From Hofstenia miamia (lineage: Eukaryota; Xenacoelomorpha; Acoela), in the NCBI GenBank assembly GCA_004352715.1, contig SCFE01000001.1, positions 3,135,769 to 3,171,300 on the forward strand: DNA of 35,532 nucleotides, in the 5' to 3' direction. The notes below the pieces were generated by a model, which did not search any database, had not been told where the DNA came from, and saw nothing but the letters and a program-made list of their open reading frames with translations. How positions within the stretch are numbered: position 1 is the first letter of the stretch; the number at the start of each line of letters is the position of its first letter. Position numbers and translations under genes: made by a program. Below, in pieces: positions 11,440-21,637 of this stretch.

Positions 11440-11785
11440 TTCAAATTTTAATGCAACTTCTAGAACTTTTCAACAACTGGAAAAATTCAAATACTTTTAG
11501 GGACAACGCCTTGTATAGTGCTAAGAAAAGATCCATTAAATTACTTGAAAAGACTAATTTTGAAAAAAATTGTTTGCTACATTTTGAAAAACTCACTGCA
11601 AGTAAAGATCAATGGGATTACTTAAGCACAATTTCAAACAAAACATCGAAGAGGCGACAAATCATTTCATTTATAAAATCAGGTAATAAAATTGTAAGAG
11701 ATCAACTGGAAATAGCCAATTACTTGAACGATTTCTTTATCAACATTGGTAGGTTTAGAGGAAGAGCTACTGATTATTATGATAA
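11438..11785 (+). pseudogene. LINE fragment (endonuclease-RT linker), cut by gap
   Basis: From about 11462 to 11785 the DNA is nearly identical to 22193-22512. The frame reads NNWKNSNTFRDNALYSAKKR and continues through KDQWDYLSTISNK and LNDFFINIG, the linker between endonuclease and RT in the LINE at 20332-24029. The 5' side is truncated: nothing of the endonuclease is present, and sequence before about 11455 diverges. The copy runs into the gap at 11786. High similarity to the other copy implies a recent common source or, less likely, assembly duplication. Not functional. Confidence 0.8.
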
Positions 11786-12785
11786 NNNNNNNNNNNNNNN
11801 NNNNNNNNNNNNNNNNNNNNNNNNNNNNNNNNNNNNNNNNNNNNNNNNNNNNNNNNNNNNNNNNNNNNNNNNNNNNNNNNNNNNNNNNNNNNNNNNNNNN
11901 NNNNNNNNNNNNNNNNNNNNNNNNNNNNNNNNNNNNNNNNNNNNNNNNNNNNNNNNNNNNNNNNNNNNNNNNNNNNNNNNNNNNNNNNNNNNNNNNNNNN
12001 NNNNNNNNNNNNNNNNNNNNNNNNNNNNNNNNNNNNNNNNNNNNNNNNNNNNNNNNNNNNNNNNNNNNNNNNNNNNNNNNNNNNNNNNNNNNNNNNNNNN
12101 NNNNNNNNNNNNNNNNNNNNNNNNNNNNNNNNNNNNNNNNNNNNNNNNNNNNNNNNNNNNNNNNNNNNNNNNNNNNNNNNNNNNNNNNNNNNNNNNNNNN
12201 NNNNNNNNNNNNNNNNNNNNNNNNNNNNNNNNNNNNNNNNNNNNNNNNNNNNNNNNNNNNNNNNNNNNNNNNNNNNNNNNNNNNNNNNNNNNNNNNNNNN
12301 NNNNNNNNNNNNNNNNNNNNNNNNNNNNNNNNNNNNNNNNNNNNNNNNNNNNNNNNNNNNNNNNNNNNNNNNNNNNNNNNNNNNNNNNNNNNNNNNNNNN
12401 NNNNNNNNNNNNNNNNNNNNNNNNNNNNNNNNNNNNNNNNNNNNNNNNNNNNNNNNNNNNNNNNNNNNNNNNNNNNNNNNNNNNNNNNNNNNNNNNNNNN
12501 NNNNNNNNNNNNNNNNNNNNNNNNNNNNNNNNNNNNNNNNNNNNNNNNNNNNNNNNNNNNNNNNNNNNNNNNNNNNNNNNNNNNNNNNNNNNNNNNNNNN
12601 NNNNNNNNNNNNNNNNNNNNNNNNNNNNNNNNNNNNNNNNNNNNNNNNNNNNNNNNNNNNNNNNNNNNNNNNNNNNNNNNNNNNNNNNNNNNNNNNNNNN
12701 NNNNNNNNNNNNNNNNNNNNNNNNNNNNNNNNNNNNNNNNNNNNNNNNNNNNNNNNNNNNNNNNNNNNNNNNNNNNNNNNNNNNN
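11786..12785. other. Assembly gap, 1000 N
   Basis: Exactly 1000 N. The left flank is a LINE fragment and the right flank is foldback-like family 1, so the scaffolder probably stalled in repeats. Confidence 0.95.
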
Positions 12786-13546
12786 CGGTCCACCAATGGC
12801 AGATACGGTGGGGTTTGGCCGCCCGTGCACCAGTGGACCACCAGCGGTAAACTGGTGGTCCATCAGTGGTCCACTGGTAGCTAATTGGTGGGCAACTGGT
12901 GGCAAAAATATGATTTAAGCATTAGAGCAATGTCTCAAATGTAGCAACATCAAACTTTTATATTGATAGAGTTTAAACATTGCAGTTTAAACTAACACAC
13001 ACCCAACAAAGGGTTGAAGGAAATGCTAGAAAGCTTACCATTTACATTGATTTTAAGTTGACAATGGAAAATATAACGAATTTTTTTATTATAAGCAATA
13101 ACAACAAGCACACAAAAATGCCCAATTTAGATTTAATTTTCAATTTCCGAAGAAATTGCAATTTTTAAACATTATTTTTTTCCAATAATTAAAAATATAT
13201 TTTGCCCAATTTTAAGTACTCATGTAGACATTGATTTCAAGGTCCACGAATAATAGTGAATAAATTATTTTGAAATTTAATTCTGCACATATATCTTATA
13301 ATTTTTGCAAACAGAAAATTGCAAAAAAGCTCTTCACAATGAATTTTATATGTTTATGAGATCTAACAGAGCATAATAATGAATAATATTTTACTTGCAA
13401 GCATTAGCTCATATATTATTTATGATTAAGAGTAAATCAGATGTCACTAGTGGTCCACCAGTGGTCCACTGGTGGGAACTGGTGGCCGCCAATGCCACTC
13501 ATTCCCCACCAGTAAACCACTGGTGGTGGCTACATGGGTAATTTAA
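12786..13546 (+). mobile_element. Foldback-like family 1, nearly complete right copy
   Basis: The left terminal block (12786-12905) is dense in CCAC-NN-GTGG units in both orientations. A unique AT-rich interior follows (about 12925-13440), homologous to 7607-7804 at its start. A right terminal block (13448-13526) and the end tggctacatgggt (13527-13539) close it. The left extremity lies in the gap. A 62-codon frame at 12980-13168 is within the repeat and carries no recognised domain. The terminal blocks can pair with themselves and with each other, as in foldback elements. Confidence 0.7.
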
Positions 13547-13547
13547 N

Positions 13548-13940
13548 TTTTTTCCAATAATTAAAAATATATTTTGCCCAATTTTAAGTACACATGTAGA
13601 CATTGATTTCAAGGTATACGAATAATAGTGAATAAATTATTTTGAAATTTCATTCTGCACATATATCTTATAATTTTTGCAAACAGAAAATTGCAAAAAA
13701 GCTCTTCACAATGAATTTTATATGTTTATGAGATCTAAGAGAGCATAATAATGAATAATATTTTACTTGCAAGCATTAGCTCATATATTATTTATGATTA
13801 AGAGTAAATCAGATGTCACTAGTGGCTGCAATTGCTACTACTGTCACTACTTATCCACCAGTGGTCCACTAGTGGGAACTGATGGCCGCCAATGCCACTC
13901 ATTCCCCACCAGTAGACCACTGGTGGTGGCTACATGGGAA
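13548..13940 (+). repeat. Second copy of the foldback family 1 right half
   Basis: This repeats 13176-13546 with a few substitutions and one insertion of about 30 bases (near 13826-13855), ending tggctacatggg at 13927-13938. The two copies are joined by a single N at 13547. It is either a real tandem copy or, more likely, two overlapping contig ends or haplotypes placed side by side. An 84-codon frame at 13767-14021 is a by-product of the repeat. Confidence 0.8.
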
Positions 13941-14828
13941 ATAATAGACAAGATTATGGGCACTTGCTGTGATAGAGATCAGAGTACAAACCTAGCAGAT
14001 ATAAAGTATAGGGATGGTTAACATTTATTCAGACAGAAAACGTATCAACATAATGGAATTCATAAGCTAAAAGACGTATTTTCTTGTAGTTATTTGAAAC
14101 ATTCTTGCAACATTTAAGAAGGAAATAGTTTGCTACTGGGTTTACGACGTAGTGGTATGCTTACTGGCATATGACCATGATTTATGCCTGGAATTTGTAC
14201 ACTAATAGTAATAATATATTTGTAAAAATGCAAGCATTGAGCTACATTTACCCCAAAATGAATTTGGCCAAAGCTACAACACCCGCTGGTAACTTTTTCC
14301 ACCGACAAACCATGATATAAATATTAATACGCATTCAACGATTGATGATCTTGCACACATTAAGTGCCCTCAATCTCTTTAGAATTAGATACCTTTAATG
14401 AAATTTCAAAAGTAAGCCAAAGTAGCCACATTTTATTAATTTAAATTGCATACCAATGGAAAATCTTTTTATCGATTATGTCACATTAATCTATTAACGC
14501 ATGATTGATTTTTAAAAATTTCTCTACAAAAAAAGAATGACCACTTCACGGCAGGATTGAACAGCTTTATTACAACAAAGGTTTGGCTGCAAACTTCCAA
14601 AATAATATAAGGAAAGCTACGGGAATTGGACTTTAATTTTCTAGCCAAACTTACCACATCCATAAACATGGTTCCTAGTTTAGTTTAAATTTCTTTGAAA
14701 GACTCAAATTTTAAAATTTGAAAGTAGTGCAGATATTAATAGTAAACTAACGTCAAATTGCAGGAAATTTAAAAAATCTGCCAAGCTTTTTCAAAAGAAA
14801 TGTTAAGCACGCACCCCTAACTCAAATA
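13941..14828. other. Intergenic, no recognised gene
   Basis: Frames at 14114-14308 (-) and 14481-14669 (-) are short and without domains. The second starts at a true ATG and contains a GTAAGT on the minus strand at 14649-14654, a consensus splice donor, but without supporting exon evidence. Confidence 0.4.
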
Positions 14829-14853
14829 ATATATATATATATATGTATATATA
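14829..14853. repeat. (TA)n microsatellite
   Basis: Alternating TA with one TG interruption, at the left edge of a GC-richer pocket. Confidence 0.9.
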
Positions 14854-15035
14854 CAGTCTAAAAATAGCACAAGATGGAGGAGTATCTCCTCTTTAATTTG
14901 CGATTTAAAAGCTCTCTATGTGGCGACGTCACGACCTTGCTTTCGCGCACCTCACTCCTGAACGAGACTATTCTTAGTCAATAAAAGGAAGTAAAACTTT
15001 GTAGTGACTTTTCTAATTTGTTACACCAGCATTAT
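14854..15035. other. GC-richer pocket, possible LTR relic
   Basis: The pocket has gcgacgtcacgacc (14922-14935), a string tttcgcgcacctcactcctg, then aataaaagg and a T-rich tail ending in tgttaca. This order (GC-rich promoter-like part, poly(A) signal, TG..CA-type end) is seen in LTRs. No primer-binding site, gag/pol or second LTR is present. Weak call. Confidence 0.15.
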
Positions 15036-16203
15036 TCTACAGACCAAAATTATCTAGCTTCCAAATTCTAATTTTAATTAACATCTTTGTCACCCTAAAC
15101 GTCAATAACGTCAAAATGTTTCTTATTCAAAGAGATTGGGAAGTTTGTTTGAATATGAAAAACGCAAATTTGCATATATTTAATATAGTTGAAAGGTCAA
15201 AAAAGTCTAAAATATTTGGTTAGAGCAAGATTTCATTTTCAGGCAAAATAATTTTAAAATTCTCAAATTGGTAGTACAGTAAATTTCTATATTCTTGTTG
15301 AAAATGCTTCAAGAAATGTAATTTAAATCAATATAAAAGAACGATTACGTAAAATACAAAACATGATTACTATAGTGAGCAGAAACATGTCAAAGAATCC
15401 AGCAAACAAAGTTAAATTCTAAATGCTCCAACGTTCTAATATCATTATTGGATTGACTCCTTGCCATACTTTTAGCAATAGACTATAATTTTAGTGTTAA
15501 AACATTAATGATTATATGCGGTCATTTGTAAACAACACTTTATTATTATATACTCAGTATAGAAGAAATATTGTGAATAGATCAATATAAGATCAAAACT
15601 TCTTAGTTTTAAAATCCTATTATTGCAATTTATCTGAAACATAAAGTTATTCATTAACTTGTTTGATTAAATATACTGCTATAAACAAACTTAGAACGAG
15701 ATGACAGAATTCTGAAATATTTAAATTAGAATTTTTCTAGTTCTTTCCACTTTAGATGGCATAAAGAGGATGCCATTTTTATAATTGGTTTTAGTTCTGA
15801 GGAATCTATATTAGCAATACATTTTTGAAAAATTGAAATGGTGCTTTTTCAGGGAGATGAATATATTGCGGGTGAAGGGCAGCCCCTTGTGAATTAAAAT
15901 TGTTTTCATAAAATTTGACTAAAGAATTTGCATTATTGCTAATGCTAATGTTTATATTATAGGTTTCTTAAAACACTCGCACGGTCATGTTGAATGGAAG
16001 AGTGAAATCTTTTTGAAAATATAATGCGAAGAGACACATTCTTAAAATATCTTTGCAAAAAAATAATTCTTAACTAAAATAATAGCTATCACAGAATCTT
16101 CTCACCGAAGAACATCGCATTCGTGATCAAGTGAGTCACAAAAGCGAATTTTAAAAATCTTCAAAAAAGTCAACCTAAAAATGAATTTCACGAAGTTTGT
16201 TTT
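15036..16203. other. Intergenic, nothing recognised
   Basis: Strongly AT-rich, stops in all frames, no domain or repeat that I can name. Confidence 0.5.
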
Positions 16204-16440
16204 AAATTTATATATACATTTATATATATATATATATATATANNNNNNNNNNNNNNNNNNNNNNNNNNNNNNNNNNNNNNNNNNNNNNNNNNNNNNNNNN
16301 NNNNNNNNNNNNNNNNNNNNNNNNNNNNNNNNNNNNNNNNNNNNNNNNNNNNNNNNNNNNNNNNNNNNNNNNNNNNNNNNNNNNNNNNNNNNNNNNNNNN
16401 NNNNNNNNNNNNNNNATATATATACATGTATATATATAAA
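16204..16440. repeat. (TA)n microsatellite interrupted by a 173-N gap
   Basis: TA alternation at 16204-16242 and again at 16416-16436, with N from 16243 to 16415. The gap lies inside the microsatellite, so its true content is unknown. Frames reading IYIYIY across it are translation of the repeat. Confidence 0.9.
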
Positions 16441-17405
16441 CCTTTCATCGAGCTGAGCTTCTAGCGAACCTAGCCGAACTGCATTGGATATACAACCAGC
16501 CCAAAACGAACCTTAATTCAATCAAATAAATTCATAGTTCTGCTAAAATTTTTTATGCAGATTTTTCTTATTTTTTCATTTCATATACATTTTCTTATAA
16601 TCTTATTTTGAAATATTTATTAAAATAGCGGAAGTGCTATGTAAAAAAACTCTGAGAGCTCCATATATTTTAAAAAATATTGAGCAAAAAAGATCCTCAT
16701 TGAATGGTTAAGAATTCAGGCTCGTTGACAAATCTATATATATATATATATAAGGTAATACACCACAAAGGCTGCAAGAATACAATACTGACATGGAAGA
16801 CTAATGTCACTTTGTAAAAGCTATTCCTTGCAAACACCTGATCTGTGTTAATTAGGTTAATTAAATGACTAACGTTAGCCTATTCGTTTTTATATCGTTT
16901 GATAAATATCACCAAAAAGAAACCATGTAAATAGGCCTTTCAATATTGAATGCGTCAAAATGAAATCAACATCAGTAATAATGTAAACTAATTTTTCGCT
17001 AATGCAATTGTCAAATGAAATCAACACGAAGAATGGGTGTAAGCGCGTTCATGCGCTATTGAATTCGCTTGACGAATTCCCCAAGTTGAACCAGTGTCAT
17101 CGCAGCTTTAGATATTAAATATTTTAATATTCAAGTTATTATGAGAATAATTTATGCAAAACTTTAAAATATGCAACGCTAAAAGAATATTAATTGAAAA
17201 CAATAACAAAATTAATCGACAGTGTATTTTTTACGATACATCGAAAAATGTTTTTAAATATATTTAGAATAAAAATACTCAATATAAATTTATAATACGA
17301 AAATTATTAGCAATGTAGTAATAATGAGGTCCAGTTAAAACCTAATAAACTATATTAGAATTGCAAAATTAAGTGATCAAATCAACATTCCATTCTTCAT
17401 TTATT
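16441..17405. other. Intergenic, no recognised gene
   Basis: A short GC-richer strip at 16447-16515 reads HRAELLANLAELHWIYNQ in one frame but is too short to assign. A (TA)n tract lies at about 16735-16752. The rest is AT-rich without signal. Confidence 0.4.
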
Positions 17406-17684
17406 TCAGCAGTACTGTAGTGTAACATTATCGTAGTGTGTTTCTAACATCCCTTTTATTTGAATGTGACACCCTATCCAATGAGGTTTATTTAATCGAG
17501 GTACGATAGAGTTGTTAGAATCATGTTTATCAGATAACCACGTTTCAGGCACATGTCTTTTTTTAGGATATGACCTGTTAGTGTGTGGCATTCACATTAA
17601 GGTATTATGCACAACCGTATCGTGTGGCTTTTGTCCTATGCCTATTTCCATATAATCTATTAGAGTTGAATAAGGCATATCCAA
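17406..17684 (-). other. Candidate 3' exon with splice acceptor, one in-frame stop
   Basis: On the minus strand a pyrimidine tract, ttatttctttctgtctctaaacag, precedes 17684 and is a good 3' splice site. From 17684 the frame is open for 93 codons with one internal TGA (17592-17594) and ends at TGA 17406-17408. It begins LDMPYSTLIDYMEIGIGQKP, which has the look of a helix-turn-helix recognition part (xxP-STL-xxY, as in pipsqueak or pogo/jerky-type proteins). A basic stretch, YPKKRHVPETW, follows. The ATG right after the TGA (17589-17591) would give a 61-residue peptide. No family is assigned with certainty; a decayed transposase exon or host exon pseudogene are both possible. Confidence 0.3.
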
Positions 17685-18157
17685 CTGTTTAGAGACAGAA
17701 AGAAATAAAATGGTGAAATACGAATATCCATGCATATTTTTAATGAAAAAATATAATGTATTCTCTCTATAATCTAATAATCTATTATTGAAGCATGACT
17801 AAGTTAAATTATAGCCGAAACCACTCCAAGGATATTAAATATCCTTGTCTTTTTTGAATCTGTGCTATGTTAATTTTAAGTAAATGGAATAAATGTTAAT
17901 TTTAATATAGAATTTAATTGAAAGCCACCTTTATTTTCTAGTCAATCACGTTCCTAAATTCTGAATAAATTGAATTCGATGACAGTTAACATCATAAGAA
18001 AAATCAAGGATAACCTATAAATGTACGTTTTTGGTAGGTCATTAATATTGAACAAAGAGAAGGTCCTTGTGCTGCGCCCCCAGAAATTCAATGTGGTGTT
18101 AATTAAATACTAGCTTTCCGTATTAGCTCATAACTTCTGCTCAAATATTATTCTAAT
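17685..18157. other. Intergenic, contains a 21-bp palindrome
   Basis: No coding signal. caaggatatt-a-aatatccttg at 17827-17847 is a perfect palindrome with 10-bp arms and a single central base. Confidence 0.5.
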
Positions 18158-18232
18158 ATATATATATATATATATAATTTATATATATATATAAATATTA
18201 TTCAAATATATATATATATATATATATATATA
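18158..18232. repeat. (TA)n microsatellite
   Basis: Two TA blocks separated by aaatattattcaa-type spacer. The last TA (18231-18232) is also the target dinucleotide of the Tc1-like element that follows. Confidence 0.9.
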
Positions 18233-19617
18233 GGGACAAAAGTTTTGGAACACCTCTAATTAACATAATAATTTGCATTAAATGTGGTTAAACTTAGAAG
18301 TAAATGCAACCAAACTTTGGAAAAAGTAAGAATGTATGCAAAACTTTATTTTTAGCAATAAAATACTCATTACAGACAACAACAGAAGAGTTTACATCAC
18401 GGAAACACTGTTTTACTAGTTCATTAGATGCACAAAAGTTTTGCAAAACTTATCAATATTCAACATGTCCGCTTCTCTGCTACCACTACAGACTACAGCG
18501 TTGAGGCATTGACTCCACGACTGAAGCCTAGAACTCGGAAGGTATACAGCGCCACTCTTCTAGTACAGAACTCAGTTCAGTGACATTTTGAGGCCTCGTA
18601 GCGGCAATCGCTCTTTTGAGGTCAGCCCAGGCGCTATTAATTGGTCTTGAGTCCGGGCTTTACGGCGGCCAGTATAGGAGGGGAGTTTTAGCCTCTCAAA
18701 GAACTCCTTTGCCAATCGGCAAGTATGAATCGTTGCGTTGTCATGCTTTAAGACAAAATTTTTACCACAGAGCCGCTATCCTTCAGTGAGTGCTCGTTCA
18801 CGTATCATGTCGAAATCCCCCTGACCATTCAACGAGCCTTCCAAAATATCAATTTCGCCTGTTCCAGAAGCTGACATGCAGCTCTAAACCATAAGGCTGC
18901 TACTCTTGCACTTCGTGGTGGTAATCATGCAAAGGTAGGTCAATCGCTCTTGTGCTCTGCGCCATACGGAGACATTACCATGATGGTAACACAGCTTGAT
19001 CTTTGATTCGCCGTACAATCCTTTAAAATATAAAACTGGTAAATTCCAGCCGTTTTTTCTTGTTCACGCGGTTTTCATGCCTGAAATTTAGCCTCTCGGA
19101 TTCTGCTTTTGATAGTCTTCGTTTGTACAAGTCCCTTGCTTTTCCGTAGCAGTGTACTCTGCAATCCAGCAGCAGTGATATGGCGATTGTTTTGTACAAC
19201 AGTCGGGATTCGTTTGGTCCCCCTTGGCCGACAACAGCGTGGACGAGAATTGAGAGAGCCAGAATTGCGAAATTTGCTGATGGTACGGGACACTGTGGAG
19301 GCTGAATGACCAACGATGCCGGCGATTTGTCATACGGAATCCCATTCTTCCACATATTCATGATAATTCGTCGTTCATTTGCGTTCATTTGACAGAAAAT
19401 GAATGGTCTTCCAAAACTTATATCCATGTACGATATGCAAAGATAATAACAATCAACTCTATTTTTAAAACAAATGCACATAATGTGTTAGCAATGCAGT
19501 GTAGGAGAGAGTAGGAGAGAATAAATTTCTAAAATGGTTTCAAGAAATTTTGAAGTGTAAACAAAAACTAGACGACTGGAAAGTATAATAGAAGAGTTGT
19601 TCCATTACTTTTGTCCT
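18233..19617 (-). mobile_element. Tc1-like DNA transposon, full length, inactive
   Basis: Terminal inverted repeats of about 25 bp (left gggacaaaag... at 18233-18257, right the complement at 19593-19617; 21 of 25 match) lie directly inside TA dinucleotides at 18231-18232 and 19618-19619. TA is the target duplication of Tc1/mariner. Length is 1385 bp, normal for Tc1. A degenerate transposase fills it on the minus strand. It sits at the end of a (TA)n tract and immediately before a LINE RT fragment. Confidence 0.85.
18416..19388 (-). pseudogene. Tc1-like transposase, multiply broken
   Basis: Start ATG at 19386-19388 (MNANERRIIMNMWKNG). After a frame change the helix-turn-helix follows: QIAGIVGHSASTVSRTISKF, then a GRPR-like hinge (RCCRPRGTKR) and a second helix-turn-helix (ITAAGLQSTL...TIKSRIREA). 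In the catalytic half, KHDNATIHTC carries the second Asp. After a further shift, WPP*SPDSRPINSAWADLKRA corresponds to the family's WPxxSPDLNPIEN block, but the catalytic Glu is Asn and a stop precedes it. Next comes RPQNVTELSSVLEEWRCIP, and the frame closes near 18416. It is about 324 codons long, close to the usual 340. Several stops and frameshifts make it non-functional. Confidence 0.85.
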
Positions 19618-19619
19618 TA

Positions 19620-19809
19620 TCTGTATATATACGTCATTTTTCAGATTAGTGTTTTTACAAATAATTGTCAGATATCAGAGCAGAAACATAAATTATTTCT
19701 ACTAAAAAATAATGAAATAAGGTGTATGCTAAATTTTTCAAGTAATCTTTGTGCTAGTTTCTAAATTTTATTGTTTTCTGTGTTTTTAATTCAAAAATTT
19801 TTAAAAAGA
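19620..19809. other. Short AT-rich spacer
   Basis: It lies between the Tc1-like element and the RT fragment. No coding content recognised. Confidence 0.4.
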
Positions 19810-20255
19810 TTGGACTCATATTTGAAAGGATTATATTTTGGAATCTTTATCCCATCATAAGAAATTCTCTATCGAATAATCAATTTGGTTGCACAATTAT
19901 TATCATATTTAGATGTTGTTTATAAAGAATTTGATGAAAATAAAATCTTATCTACATTATGTATGGATTTTAGCAAAGCATTTGATAAAGTCCCACATGG
20001 AAAATTAATTGAAAAACTGCAATTATTCAAAATTGGGGGAAATTTTTTAAAATTATTAGCATCGTACTTAAAAAATCGTCGACAAGTGGTAAAATTTCGT
20101 AATACCGTATCAAAGAGCTGTATTATTACAAGTGGTGTTCCACAGGGAGCAATTTTAGCTCCAATAATATTTTTAGCTTTTATAAATGACTTACCAAATT
20201 GTTGCCAATCACGTTGCTACATTTTTGCTGATGATGTGAAGATTTCAAACAATAA
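19810..20255 (+). pseudogene. Non-LTR reverse transcriptase fragment (jockey-like), cut by gap
   Basis: Frames before 19885 give FERIIF and LSNNQFGC, and after a frame change QLLSYLDVVYKEFDENK. Then the RT core is open: motif A MDFSKAFDKVPHGKL (catalytic Asp codon 19966-19968), SYLKNRRQVVKF, GVPQGAILAPIIFLAFINDL, and motif C FADD at 20224-20235. Both catalytic aspartates of FADD are intact; F replaces the usual Y. The sequence stops at the 76-N gap. It differs in family from the RT at 22804-23577, so it is a separate insertion. The apparent start at 19885 is a TTG inside the domain, not a start codon. Confidence 0.85.
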
Positions 20256-20331
20256 NNNNNNNNNNNNNNNNNNNNNNNNNNNNNNNNNNNNNNNNNNNNN
20301 NNNNNNNNNNNNNNNNNNNNNNNNNNNNNNN
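20256..20331. other. Assembly gap, 76 N
   Basis: It separates two unrelated LINE pieces: an RT C-core on the left and an esterase-like ORF1 tail on the right. The join may be wrong or may hide a boundary. Confidence 0.95.
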
Positions 20332-20705
20332 GTCCCACCAAGAGATTGTGACGTGGACTTATTTCAAAAAATCAAATGTATCAATGAACATATTAGAAGC
20401 ATGGGACACAATTTTTTGCGCAGAACTGTTTTCTAGAAATGGTTTACTTTACCGAAAGGATGGTCTGCATTTCTCAAATTTTGGTCTTGCTCAAATTGCT
20501 ATTGCATTTAAAAGAGGGTTCAATATACAACGTACTAAGAACACTTCCCATCACTTTCAAAAGCAATCTAGGCGCCCGTTTAACGATCATAAAGACGTTA
20601 AAAGTGAAAAAGAAATTGGTAAGCTTGTTAATTTATTACAAGAGGTGCTTAAAAAATATAACTGCGTAAATAGCAGCAGTCTAGTTGAGTTTAACATACA
20701 TATCA
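20332..20705 (+). pseudogene. ORF1 tail with SGNH-hydrolase-like block
   Basis: It begins in the gap as PRDCDVDLFQKIKCINEHI. After a one-base shift near 20415 it continues LFSRNGLLYRKDGLHFSNFG, then LAQIAIAFKRGF and a basic stretch (KQSRRPF). DGLHFSNFG matches block V of SGNH/GDSL hydrolases (D-x-x-H...G), giving the catalytic Asp and His. The Ser block would lie in the gap. In CR1/L2-type LINEs such esterase domains form ORF1 and are thought to bind membranes or lipids or to chaperone RNA; the role is not settled. It is followed in frame by the 2A-like motif. Confidence 0.6.
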
Positions 20706-20992
20706 GACTAATTTTATTAAGTAATGACATCCATCAAAGTCCTGGGCCTAAACTATTTCAGGAGGGTGAAATTTTAGAGGTGTTAGCACCTTCTATCAAA
20801 AAAACTAAAAATAGTATTTTTTAATGCACATGATTTAAGAAATTTGTATGTTAGTTTTCAAAATTTATGTAACAATTTTTTGTATGACCGAGACTTGGTT
20901 CAAAGACCTTAATCTATGGAATCCACACAGAAGTACACTTGATATTTTCAGTAAAACACGAATCCAGGTTGGCGGTGGACTGTTAGTTTTAG
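20680..20992 (+). repeat. First copy of endonuclease N-terminus (repeats at 20994-21321)
   Basis: It contains DIHQSPGP (20726-20749) and the first part of the endonuclease (NAHDLRNL, MTETWF, GGGLLVL in shifted frames). It matches 20994-21321 with several substitutions and indels, including about 18 bases missing after gtaac near 20873. It ends at the single N. It is either another LINE copy or an unmerged contig end. Confidence 0.8.
20726..20749 (+). other. 2A-like motif, degenerate copy (DIHQSPGP)
   Basis: It sits in frame with the ORF1 tail and is followed by KLFQEGEILEVLAPSIKK. The 2A consensus is D-V/I-E-x-N-P-G-P. Here Glu is His and the critical Asn is Ser, so ribosome skipping would not be expected. 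Confidence 0.55.
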
Positions 20993-21038
20993 NTCTAGTT
21001 GAGTTAACATACTTATCAGACTAATTTTATTAAGTAAT

Positions 21039-21062
21039 GACATCCATCAAAATCCTGGGCCT
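21039..21062 (+). other. 2A-like motif (DIHQNPGP)
   Basis: The residues upstream are ILLSN and downstream is KLFEEGEILEVL, in the same frame as the endonuclease that follows. NPGP is intact; Glu of the consensus is His. 2A-like sequences before the endonuclease are established for several APE-type LINEs, where the ribosome skips between Gly and Pro. Whether the His variant skips cannot be judged from sequence. Confidence 0.6.
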
Positions 21063-21463
21063 AAACTATTTGAGGAGGGTGAAATTTTAGAGGTGTTAGC
21101 ACCTTCTATCAAAAAACTAAAAATATTATTTTTTAATGCACATGATTTAAGAAATTTGTATGTTAGTTTTCAAAATTTATGTAACAGGATTGATGATAAC
21201 ACAATTTTTTGTATGACCGAGACTTGGTTCAAAGACCTTAATCTATGGAATCCACACAGAAGCACACTTGATATTTTCAGTAAAACACGAATCCAGGTTG
21301 GCGGTGGACTGTTAGTTTTAGCTCCTAAATATTTTGAATTTCAGAGAAATCGTGACTTAGAAATTAACCATGAAAGATTTGAAAGCATGTGGTTGGAGTC
21401 GAATTACGGAGAAAAGTTTTTTCTTAATGTCACCTATTCTCCTCATAAGCAGTACCAAAACGA

Positions 21464-21637
21464 CTTCATAGAATTCAAGAAATGCGAGTTGTTAAATCTA
21501 CCTTCCTTTGAAAGATTAATTATTACAGGTGACTTCAACATAAACCTCTATGATTCCAAACAATCCTACCTTGTGAAAAACTTCTTGAATGAGTTTGGAT
21601 TACATAATAGTAATAGCACCACGCCAACTCGTTGTAC
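21464..21637 (+). repeat. 174-bp duplicate across single N (with 21639-21812)
   Basis: The two copies are 174 bases each and differ at about five positions (for example ttgaaag/ttgacag and gattcc/gatacc). The sharp start and end at the N point to overlapping contig ends from different haplotypes or copies. Confidence 0.85.

Noticed and set aside
11451-12918. Frames of 350-480 codons through the second 1000-N gap
   Set aside because: Artefacts of the gap; only the LINE part before 11786 is real coding remnant.
14649-14654. GTAAGT splice donor on the minus strand within a 62-codon frame
   Set aside because: A 6-base match is expected by chance in this length, and no exon homology supports it.
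14854-15035. Solo LTR
   Set aside because: No paired LTR, target duplication or primer-binding site; kept only as a weak note.
19885-19887. Start codon of an RT gene
   Set aside because: It is a TTG in the middle of an RT domain whose upstream motifs lie in another frame.
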